Positions 1 through 5,671 of a DNA stretch of 9,002 nucleotides are shown here, piece by piece. The stretch comes from an uncultured Bacillus sp. (GTDB lineage Bacteria; Bacillota; Bacilli; Bacillales; Cytobacillaceae), in contig CALGSR010000058.1 in the NCBI GenBank assembly GCA_937902115.1, positions 1 to 9,002 on the forward strand. Direction: 5' to 3'. Position 1 is the stretch's first letter; each line of letters opens with the position of its first letter. A program made the position numbers and the translations under genes. The notes beneath the pieces are model-generated. The model was not told the DNA's origin and ran no database searches. It was given only the letters and a program-made list of their open reading frames with translations.

Positions 1-15
1 TCTTTATTCATGTTA

Positions 16-50
16 AGGGCTTAATAAATACAGAAGCCCTATTTTTATTT
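16..50 (+). terminator. Rho-independent terminator of an upstream + strand gene
   Basis: A 7-bp perfect stem, AGGGCTT (16-22) and AAGCCCT (34-40), encloses an 11-nt loop and is followed by ATTTTTATTT (41-50). The T-rich tail lies on the + strand side, so it best fits the end of a + strand gene left of the window. It could also stop the convergent oxidoreductase transcript, whose stop codon is at 56-58, but on the - strand the tract after the stem is only weakly T-rich. In Bacillus subtilis the gene upstream of mecA is in the spx region; whether that holds here cannot be seen. Confidence 0.7.
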
Positions 51-55
51 CGCTC

Positions 56-1864
56 TTAAACAATCTCTAGTTCACGAAGCTTTTCTGCTGGTACGACACC
101 GTCATTCCAGCCGCGGACCTCATAATATTCTTTTAACATAATATCCATCCGGCTGACAAGACCTTCACTGTTGCCCGTTCCAGGTTCTTCAGTGAAACGC
201 TTAGGCAGGAAGTCATCTTCAGGTTTGTCAAATCCGGCAAGGTTATTATAATGACGTTCCAGATTATAAATTCTTTCACCGGCTTTCATGACATCATCCG
301 CTGTTAATTGAATTCCAGTCATTGTACTATACTGTTCAGCATAATGCTCGGCATTTTCAGAGAAGGATGAGAATTTACATAAATCCATTGAATCAGAGAA
401 GGCATGTAAATCTTGGAATACTCTTAATAGCTCTGCTTTTCCTTCTGCTTGCAAACGATCAGTTGGTTCCGGAATCCCGGCGATTTCACTGGCAACGGTA
501 TAGCCGCGTAAATGGCAGGCACCACGGTTGCTTGTTGCATAGCCAAGACCGATCCCTTGAATCCCCCGAGGGTCGTAGGCAGGGATAGACTGTCCTTTAA
601 CGGACATAGAGATTTCAGGAGCTCCCCAGCTGGCTGCAGCGCGGTAAGGACCAGTTGCAAGCAAATCACCGATACCTTCACGGAAAACGATTTTCTTCGT
701 TAATTCAATCATGCCGTCAATGTCGCCCCATTCAAGCTTCTCATCCACTAAACCCTTTTCCGAAGCTTCCATTGTGACAGAGAAGGCATGTCCGAGTTCA
801 ATCGTATCTAGACCATATTCATTACATAGATCGATCAGGTAGGCAATGGCTTTGGCATCATCAACTAAGCAGTTTGAGCCAAGTGCGAAAGCAGATTCAA
901 ACTCAACGCTTTCTACTCTTGTTTGATATTTACCATCTTTTACTTCAACTTCGATTTTACATCCTACCGGGCAGGCATGACAGGTATTGTTTGCGACAAG
1001 AATATTCTCATTGACAAACTCACCACTGATTTTGTCCGCTTTATCCCAGTGTGAAACTTGTGAATTTTTTGTCGGTAGTGCTCCTACTTCATTAATTAAG
1101 TTCATTAATACGTTTGTGCCATAAACAGAAAGTCCGCCCTTGTTTGGTGCTGTTAATCCGCCGTCAAGAATGGCTTTAACCGCTTTTTTGTTTGCCGCCT
1201 TATATTCGTTATCTAATTTTGGCTGCGGCATATTTCCTTTTTGTGCTGCTTTTATTACAATAGCTTTTAAGTTTTTATAGCCGGCTACTGCACCGCTGCC
1301 GCCGCGTCCTGCTGCCCGATCATGTTCATTCATGAATCCCGCATAGTGAACCTGGTTTTCGCCGGCTTGGCCAATGGTCATGATACTTAGGTCTTCCTTA
1401 CCGTATTTCTCTTGCATTGCTTTAACCGTTGCGCGTGTGCTCTTTCCCCATAAATCAGAAGCATCGCGAAGCTCTGCTTTCCCGTTTTCGATATAAAGGT
1501 AAACAGGATGGTCACTTTTCCCTTTGAAAATAACATTGTCGACTCCGGCCCACTTCAAACGGGCAGCTGTCCAGCCTCCCATATGGGAATCAGCTACCGT
1601 TCCTGTTAGAGGGGATTTTGTTACAACGCAAAGTCGTCCGCTCATCGATGAACGTGAACCGGTAACAGGTCCCGTCATGATACATAGCATATTTTCTTCA
1701 GAGAGCGGTTCAACTTTTGGACCGTTATCAAGAACGTATTTGACACCAAGACCACGCCCGCCAATGTATTTTTTTGCAAGCTCCTCATTAATTGGCCGAT
1801 AGTTTATCGATCCGTTAGTTAAATCAACTAGAACTTCATTATTCATAAAACCGCCTAGATTCAT
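56..1864 (-). CDS. Aldehyde ferredoxin oxidoreductase family protein (tungsten-pterin enzyme)
   Basis: A 602-residue protein of the AOR family. Known members are cytoplasmic enzymes that oxidise aldehydes to carboxylic acids using a tungsten bis-pterin centre and one [4Fe-4S] cluster, passing electrons to ferredoxin. The cluster ligands are visible as C295, C298 and C302 (CHACPVGC) with the distant C496 (SMDLCKF). Other family blocks are GGRGLG near 35-40, AGRGGSGAVAGYKNLKAI at 185-202, the acidic EFES...LGSNC block at 321-332, and DPRGIQGIGLGYATSNRGACHLRGY at 431-455, which contacts the pterin in known structures. Length is normal for the family (about 600). The first Met is preferred because GF at 5-6 then aligns with the usual G-[YF] opening and a good Shine-Dalgarno precedes it; Met7 is the alternative. 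No signal peptide is present. The substrate is unknown, and no ferredoxin or electron-transfer subunit is encoded nearby. It is transcribed divergently from the E1-like gene at 2064. Confidence 0.94.
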   Translation of the reverse strand: MNLGGFMNNEVLVDLTNGSINYRPINEELAKKYIGGRGLGVKYVLDNGPKVEPLSEENMLCIMTGPVTGSRSSMSGRLCVVTKSPLTGTVADSHMGGWTAARLKWAGVDNVIFKGKSDHPVYLYIENGKAELRDASDLWGKSTRATVKAMQEKYGKEDLSIMTIGQAGENQVHYAGFMNEHDRAAGRGGSGAVAGYKNLKAIVIKAAQKGNMPQPKLDNEYKAANKKAVKAILDGGLTAPNKGGLSVYGTNVLMNLINEVGALPTKNSQVSHWDKADKISGEFVNENILVANNTCHACPVGCKIEVEVKDGKYQTRVESVEFESAFALGSNCLVDDAKAIAYLIDLCNEYGLDTIELGHAFSVTMEASEKGLVDEKLEWGDIDGMIELTKKIVFREGIGDLLATGPYRAAASWGAPEISMSVKGQSIPAYDPRGIQGIGLGYATSNRGACHLRGYTVASEIAGIPEPTDRLQAEGKAELLRVFQDLHAFSDSMDLCKFSSFSENAEHYAEQYSTMTGIQLTADDVMKAGERIYNLERHYNNLAGFDKPEDDFLPKRFTEEPGTGNSEGLVSRMDIMLKEYYEVRGWNDGVVPAEKLRELEIV

Positions 1865-1869
1865 AACCT

Positions 1870-1877
1870 CTCCCCTT
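1870..1877 (-). promoter_or_regulatory. Ribosome-binding site fixing the oxidoreductase start
   Basis: On the - strand AAGGGGAG (1877 to 1870) lies 5 nt before the ATG at 1864-1862. This supports translation from the first Met. The second in-frame Met, six codons on, has only a weaker AGGCGG-like site. Confidence 0.7.
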
Positions 1878-1918
1878 CTTCCTGTATATTTAGATTATTC
1901 CGCTGTTAAATGTTATTG

Positions 1919-1927
1919 TGGTATAAT
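1919..1927 (+). promoter_or_regulatory. Candidate extended -10 promoter for the ThiF/MoeB-like gene
   Basis: TGGTATAAT matches the extended -10 form TGnTATAAT exactly. The -35 is poor: TTCCGC at 1898-1903, 18 bp upstream. Transcription would begin near 1934, giving a leader of about 130 nt before the ATG at 2064. This is a motif match only; the region is AT-rich, so chance matches are possible. Confidence 0.45.
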
Positions 1928-1983
1928 CTACATGTTAATTTTACATTTATTCTAATAATTATAATATGTCTAAAATTAAAACT

Positions 1984-2013
1984 ATTATATCATCTTAGAA
2001 CAAAACTAAACAA
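1984..2013 (-). promoter_or_regulatory. Candidate promoter for the oxidoreductase gene
   Basis: Read on the - strand, TTGTTT (2013-2008) is followed after 18 bp by TATAAT (1989-1984), with TGA directly before the -10 so that an extended TGnTATAAT is formed. Transcription would begin near 1977 and give a leader of about 113 nt. The -35 hexamer overlaps the 10-bp repeats at 2001-2030. Confidence 0.45.
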
Positions 2014-2030
2014 TACTATACAATACTAAA
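2001..2030. repeat. Three 10-bp direct repeats in the divergent promoter region
   Basis: Three consecutive decamers starting at 2001, 2011 and 2021 fit the pattern CAAWACTAWA. CAATACTA is exact at 2011-2018 and 2021-2028; the first copy reads CAAAACTA. A period of 10 bp places equivalent bases on one face of the helix. The block covers the candidate -35 of the oxidoreductase promoter and lies 34 bp upstream of the divergent start codon, so it is a candidate operator. No known regulator is recognised. Confidence 0.55.
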
Positions 2031-2063
2031 TTGACTAGAAAATAATACAGGGAGAGGATAATA

Positions 2064-3095
2064 ATGGAGGAATCATTGATGCGCTATTCACGGCAGATTC
2101 TATTTCAGCCGATTGGGAGCGAAGGGCAGAAAAAATTAATAAACAGCAGGGCTGTGATTGTTGGAATGGGTGCTTTAGGAACGGTTATTGCGAACCATCT
2201 AGTCCGATCAGGTATTGGATTCGTCCGTATAATCGATCGTGATTTAGTTGAATACTCTAATCTGCAGCGCCAGACTCTTTATAACGAAGAGGATGCAGCC
2301 AATCATTTACCTAAGGTCATTGCTGCAAAGAACACTCTCGCTAAAATTAACTCAAACATTGAAATTGATGCTGTGATTGCTGATTTGAATGTGGATAATG
2401 CTGAGGATTTGCTTACCGGTTTTGATGTAATCATTGATGGAAGTGATAATTTTTTAACTCGATATTTAATCAATGACGTCGCTGTAAAACACGGGATTCC
2501 ATGGGTTCATGGAGCGGCTGTCAGTTCAAGAGGAATGTTTTCAGTTATTATTCCGGGAAAAACACCATGCTACCGCTGTTTATTCCCAAATGTGCCGCTT
2601 GGACTCGGAGAAACCTGCGATACAGTAGGAGTTCTTTCACCACTTACAAATATTATCGGATCATTTGAGGCGATGGAGGCGATTAAGCTTTTGGTTGGGG
2701 CAGAAACAACACCGAATTTGGAACAAATTGATATTTGGGACAACTCCAACATGCAAATGGATATCTCACAGGGACGGAATGAGAATTGTCCTGTATGCGT
2801 TAAACATGAGTTTGAATTTCTTGATCGCTCCTCAGAGCATCAAGTTCTGTTTTCTTCCTTATGTGGAAGAGAAACAGTGCAAATTAATCCGCGAAAGAGA
2901 CAAGAAGTGAATTTAGAGGAGACGGCGAATCGTCTAAAGAAAAGCGGAAAGGTGTTGGGGAACCAATTTTTGCTGCGATTTACCCCTGATGATGGGATTG
3001 TGATGGTCATCTTTAAAGATGGCCGAGTGCTTGTTCACGGAACAAATGATCTAGTTAAGGCAAAATCATACTTCGGCAAATACATTGGCTTTTAA
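2064..3095 (+). CDS. ThiF/MoeB/HesA-family E1-like adenylyltransferase
   Basis: A 343-residue E1-like enzyme. Members adenylate the C-terminal glycine of a small sulfur carrier (MoaD or ThiS) for molybdopterin or thiazole synthesis. Visible features are the nucleotide-binding loop GMGALG (34-39), DRDLVEYSNLQRQ (58-70) with the conserved Asn/Arg region that positions ATP, DGSDNF (125-130), two CxxC zinc pairs (C169/C172 and C242/C245), and C185 in ETCDTVGVLSP at the usual place of the active cysteine. Residues from about 262 on form a C-terminal extension beginning LCGRETVQI, in place of the rhodanese domain of some relatives; I recall a similar tail in other Firmicutes MoeB/ThiF proteins. The start is supported by AGGGAG at 2049-2054. 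Position next to a pterin-dependent oxidoreductase suggests a role in its cofactor synthesis, but MoeB and ThiF cannot be separated by sequence reading alone. Confidence 0.92.
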   Translation: MEESLMRYSRQILFQPIGSEGQKKLINSRAVIVGMGALGTVIANHLVRSGIGFVRIIDRDLVEYSNLQRQTLYNEEDAANHLPKVIAAKNTLAKINSNIEIDAVIADLNVDNAEDLLTGFDVIIDGSDNFLTRYLINDVAVKHGIPWVHGAAVSSRGMFSVIIPGKTPCYRCLFPNVPLGLGETCDTVGVLSPLTNIIGSFEAMEAIKLLVGAETTPNLEQIDIWDNSNMQMDISQGRNENCPVCVKHEFEFLDRSSEHQVLFSSLCGRETVQINPRKRQEVNLEETANRLKKSGKVLGNQFLLRFTPDDGIVMVIFKDGRVLVHGTNDLVKAKSYFGKYIGF

Positions 3096-3118
3096 ATCTG
3101 TTTTGTTAAGCTTCTAAG

Positions 3119-3147
3119 TTTGCAAAATAAATTGTTTTTGCTACAAT
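3119..3147 (+). promoter_or_regulatory. Candidate sigma-A promoter with inverted repeat in the spacer
   Basis: TTTGCA (3119-3124), a 17-bp spacer, then TACAAT (3142-3147). The inverted repeat GCAAAA (3122-3127) / TTTTGC (3136-3141) begins in the -35 hexamer and ends just before the -10. It is a possible distal mecA promoter whose transcript would meet the palindrome at 3164-3213 almost at once. The repeat could instead be a weak hairpin after the preceding gene. Confidence 0.35.
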
Positions 3148-3163
3148 ACAGGGTAAGAGAAAT

Positions 3164-3217
3164 AGACAGGAATGATTAATAAAAAGTTTACTTTTTCATT
3201 CCCTTTATTGTCTTTTT
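3164..3217 (+). terminator. Compound palindrome, probable terminator of the ThiF/MoeB-like gene
   Basis: Three stacked stems share one axis: AGACA (3164-3168) with TGTCT (3209-3213), GGAATG (3169-3174) with CATTCC (3197-3202), and AAAAAG (3181-3186) with CTTTTT (3191-3196) around a TTTA loop. Two 6-nt bulges (3175-3180 and 3203-3208) interrupt the arms. A T-run (3213-3217) follows. It lies 68 nt after the stop codon. The stem is less GC-rich than the other terminators in the window, so its strength is uncertain. Confidence 0.5.
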
Positions 3218-3245
3218 GTCATAAAATAAGAGTACAAGGTATAGA
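3216..3245 (+). promoter_or_regulatory. Candidate mecA promoter
   Basis: TTGTCA (3216-3221) is followed after 18 bp by TATAGA (3240-3245). Transcription would begin near 3252, giving a leader of about 90 nt before the mecA ATG. The -35 overlaps the T-run of the preceding palindrome. Confidence 0.4.
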
Positions 3246-3295
3246 ATAATATTTATCTTGTATTTTTGAAAAATGGGTGTATGTTTTTGACTTAA

Positions 3296-3332
3296 AAGGG
3301 GTATTATCCCTTCAACAAAAGCAGGAAGGGAG
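3296..3332 (+). promoter_or_regulatory. Alternative hairpins over the mecA ribosome-binding site
   Basis: CCCTT(C) at 3308-3313 can pair upstream with AAGGG (3296-3300, 7-nt loop) or downstream with GAAGGG (3325-3330, 11-nt loop). The downstream partner is the core of the mecA Shine-Dalgarno AAGGGAG (3326-3332), 9 nt before the ATG at 3342. The two pairings exclude each other, so one exposes and the other hides the ribosome-binding site. The complementarity is visible; regulation is inference. Confidence 0.35.
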
Positions 3333-3341
3333 TGTTACTGC

Positions 3342-4001
3342 ATGGATATTGAGCGTATTAATGATTACACCGTTAAGTTCTATATTTCTTACATTGATAT
3401 GGAAGAAAGAGGTTTTGATCGTGAAGAAATATGGTACAATCGTGATCGGAGTGAAGAACTTTTTTGGGAAATGATGGATGAGGTTCACAATGAAGAAGAA
3501 TTTTTAGTAGAAGGACCTCTCTGGATTCAAGTTCAAGCACTTGATAAAGGATTAGAAATCGTGGTAACCAAGGCTCAGGTCTCTAAAGATGGTCATAAGT
3601 TTGAACTCCCGATACCTGGTGAAAAGTTCAATGATTCAGATGTTGAAGGTGATATTGATGAGCTAATTGGTCACTATTCACCAATGTCTGATGAAGATAA
3701 TCCTTTTGACGAACATTTGGAATTTGTTGTTAAGTTTAATGATTTTGAAGACTTAATTGCTCTTTCGAAACGAACTGGATTGGATGAATTAACATCAAAG
3801 CTGTATGCTTTTGAAGACAGATACTATTTGTTTTTCGATTTTACTGAAGAGTTGTTTGAAGAGAGCGATATTGATAATATAATGAGTATTATACTGGAAT
3901 ACAGTCATGAATCTGCAGTCAGCATTCATCGGATTGAAGAATACGGAAAGTTGATTATGGACTCACCAGCGATACCTCAAATAAGAAAGTATTTTAAATA
4001 A
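3342..4001 (+). CDS. mecA: Adapter protein MecA
   Basis: A 219-residue protein, essentially the length of the Bacillus subtilis MecA. MecA is a cytoplasmic adapter that delivers substrates to the ClpC ATPase and ClpP protease, best known for degrading the competence regulator ComK, and it promotes ClpC assembly. The N-terminal substrate-binding domain is highly typical: MDIERINDYTVKFYISY, then FDREEIWYNRDRSEELFWEMMDEVH, then LWIQVQALDKGLEIVVTKAQ by about residue 78. An acidic, weakly structured linker covers about 85-120 (SDVEGDIDELIGH and SDEDNPFDEH). The ClpC-binding C-terminal domain runs from about 123 to 219 (LEFVVKFNDFEDLIALSKR, LYAFEDRYYLFFDF, EYSHESAVSIHRIEEYGKLI). The start is fixed by AAGGGAG at 3326-3332. 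A strong terminator follows immediately, so it appears to be a single-gene unit. Confidence 0.97.
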   Translation: MDIERINDYTVKFYISYIDMEERGFDREEIWYNRDRSEELFWEMMDEVHNEEEFLVEGPLWIQVQALDKGLEIVVTKAQVSKDGHKFELPIPGEKFNDSDVEGDIDELIGHYSPMSDEDNPFDEHLEFVVKFNDFEDLIALSKRTGLDELTSKLYAFEDRYYLFFDFTEELFEESDIDNIMSIILEYSHESAVSIHRIEEYGKLIMDSPAIPQIRKYFK

Positions 4002-4006
4002 GAAAG

Positions 4007-4035
4007 CCGATTCTCCTTAGAATCGGTTTTTTTTT
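4007..4035 (+). terminator. Rho-independent terminator of mecA
   Basis: A perfect 8-bp stem, CCGATTCT (4007-4014) and AGAATCGG (4019-4026), encloses a CCTT loop and is followed by nine T (4027-4035). It starts 6 nt after the mecA stop codon and ends 15 nt before the cls ATG. Confidence 0.92.
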
Positions 4036-4050
4036 GACCGGGGGAAGCGG

Positions 4051-5565
4051 ATGAAAAATACAGTAAAGATTCTACTTTTTCTGCTTATATTGGGCGTTTT
4101 TTTATATTTCACAAATAAATATGTTGTGATTATCGACGGGTTGATTGGTTATGTAAGTATTATCATTACTTTGACCGTTACAGTAATTGGTTTTGTTATT
4201 TTTATGGAAAACCGGCATCCGACGCAGACTTTGACATGGCTCGTTGTTTTAGCCGGCTTTCCGATACTTGGGTTTATTTTCTACCTGTTATTTGGCCGCA
4301 ATTATCGGAAGGAAAGAATGTTTCGTAAAAAGTACTTTCTTGATAAACAAACCTTTTTACAATATGAAGCACAGGATCCGGTTAGTGAGGAAAAATTAAA
4401 CCGGGCAAGTCTCTCTTATCAGAAGCTTTTTTATTTAGCGCAGAGATTGGGAAATAGTCCGATTTCTTTTGGAACTGATACAAAAGTCTTGACGAACGGA
4501 GAAGAAACTTTCTCCTACATATTACAAGAACTTCAAAAAGCCGTACATCATATTCATCTTGAATATTATATCGTTAGGGATGATGAGATAGGACAAAGAA
4601 TCAAATCGGTTTTAATCCAAAAGGCGCGAGAAGGAGTAAAGATTCGCTTTTTATATGATGCCGTCGGATCCTGGAGATTATCGAAGGAATATATCGATGA
4701 ACTAAAGGCTGCGGGAATAGAAATGGTGTTATTTGGGCCTGTGAGGCTGCCCTTTTTAAATAGTAAATTTAATTTCCGAAATCACCGAAAAATTATAGTG
4801 ATTGACGGCAGTACAGGTTTTGTCGGCGGATTGAACATTGGTGATGAGTATTTAGGTAGAAATGAGAGCTTTGGTTATTGGCGGGATACTCATTTAATGC
4901 TAAAAGGGGAGGCCGTGCGTTCCTTGCAATTGATATTTCTTCAGGACTGGTATTATATGACCAATTCTAGTTGTTTGACTGCAGAGTATTTGTCCCCGGT
5001 CCTTAAGGAGAATCGCTATGGCGGGGTTCAATTAATCGCCGGCGGCCCGGATAATGAGTATAGTGCCATTAAGAATATTTTCTTTTCGATGATTACATCA
5101 GCAAAGGATTCGGTTTGGATTGCATCACCATATTTCATCCCGGATGCTGATATTTTTTCTGCCTTAAAGATCGCATCGTTAAGTGGTGTTGATATCAGGC
5201 TTCTTGTCCCGAAAAGGCCGGATAAGAAAATTGTTTTTCATGCTTCACGTTCTTATTTTCCGGAGTTATTAGAAGCCGGTGTCCGTATTTATGAATATGA
5301 AAAAGGATTCATGCACAGCAAGATTATTATTGTGGACCATGTCTTGGCCTCCATTGGTACGTCAAATATGGATATGCGGAGTTTTCATTTGAATTTTGAG
5401 GTGAATGCATTTTTATACAGATCAAAAAGTACAGTTGATTTGGTGAAGGAATATGAAAATGATCTGTTACATTCTCGAGAAATTGATGCTGATATTTTTA
5501 GCAGAAGACCTTTGGGATACCGCCTGCTTGAATCAACTTCCCGCCTTTTGTCACCTTTGCTTTAA
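4051..5565 (+). CDS. cls: Cardiolipin synthase (phospholipase D superfamily)
   Basis: A 504-residue membrane enzyme that condenses two phosphatidylglycerols to cardiolipin and glycerol. Three N-terminal hydrophobic stretches are visible at about 5-21, 24-52 and 60-82; the last carries the usual ENRHPTQTLTWLVVL...GFIFYLLFGRNYRK block ahead of the catalytic part. Two HKD motifs follow: HRKIIVID (H245, K247, D252), with GGLNIGDEY just after, and HSKIIIVD (H422, K424, D429), with GTSNMDMRSF after. Length and order match Bacillus Cls proteins, and both active-site halves are intact. The site GGGGAAG lies just before the ATG. The start is 15 nt after the mecA terminator, so the gene needs read-through or a promoter inside mecA. 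Assignment to Cls rather than another two-HKD phospholipase D protein rests on the N-terminal membrane region and overall length. Confidence 0.94.
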   Translation: MKNTVKILLFLLILGVFLYFTNKYVVIIDGLIGYVSIIITLTVTVIGFVIFMENRHPTQTLTWLVVLAGFPILGFIFYLLFGRNYRKERMFRKKYFLDKQTFLQYEAQDPVSEEKLNRASLSYQKLFYLAQRLGNSPISFGTDTKVLTNGEETFSYILQELQKAVHHIHLEYYIVRDDEIGQRIKSVLIQKAREGVKIRFLYDAVGSWRLSKEYIDELKAAGIEMVLFGPVRLPFLNSKFNFRNHRKIIVIDGSTGFVGGLNIGDEYLGRNESFGYWRDTHLMLKGEAVRSLQLIFLQDWYYMTNSSCLTAEYLSPVLKENRYGGVQLIAGGPDNEYSAIKNIFFSMITSAKDSVWIASPYFIPDADIFSALKIASLSGVDIRLLVPKRPDKKIVFHASRSYFPELLEAGVRIYEYEKGFMHSKIIIVDHVLASIGTSNMDMRSFHLNFEVNAFLYRSKSTVDLVKEYENDLLHSREIDADIFSRRPLGYRLLESTSRLLSPLL

Positions 5566-5573
5566 AGGGTGAT

Positions 5574-5605
5574 AAAAAAATCCATACTTAGGTATGGATT
5601 TTTTT
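5574..5605 (+). terminator. Rho-independent terminator of cls, possibly bidirectional
   Basis: CCATAC (5582-5587) and GTATGG (5592-5597) pair around a TTAG loop. The flanking A7-T (5574-5581) and A-T7 (5598-5605) extend the stem to 14 bp. The symmetric A/T tracts would let it work in either direction. It begins 8 nt after the cls stop codon. Confidence 0.9.
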
Positions 5606-5654
5606 ATTATTAAGAAGGACTTTTATTGTGTTATGGAGAATGTAAAGAATCATG

Positions 5655-5662
5655 AAAGGAGG
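5655..5662 (+). promoter_or_regulatory. Shine-Dalgarno deciding the coiA start
   Basis: AAAGGAGG is a near-perfect anti-16S match, 9 nt before the ATG at 5672. The upstream in-frame ATG at 5594 lies inside the cls terminator stem and has no such site. Confidence 0.85.
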
Positions 5663-5671
5663 AAATTCGTT

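Noticed and set aside
322..703. Open frames on both strands inside the oxidoreductase gene
   Set aside because: Shadows of a conserved coding region whose family motifs are all on the - strand frame 56-1864.
2001..2030. CRISPR-like array
   Set aside because: The repeats are 10 bp with no spacers; this is an operator-like pattern, not a CRISPR array.
2031..2036. TTGACT as the -35 of the E1-like gene
   Set aside because: The start codon at 2064 is too close: a -10 placed 17 bp on would overlap the ribosome-binding site.
3277..3474. 65-codon + strand open frame overlapping the mecA start
   Set aside because: It is out of frame with mecA, which is an unmistakable family member with its own ribosome-binding site.
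5606..5671. ComK box upstream of coiA
   Set aside because: One imperfect AT-box (AAGA-N5-TTTT at 5612-5624) is present, but no good second box is seen at the 8, 18 or 31-bp spacings.
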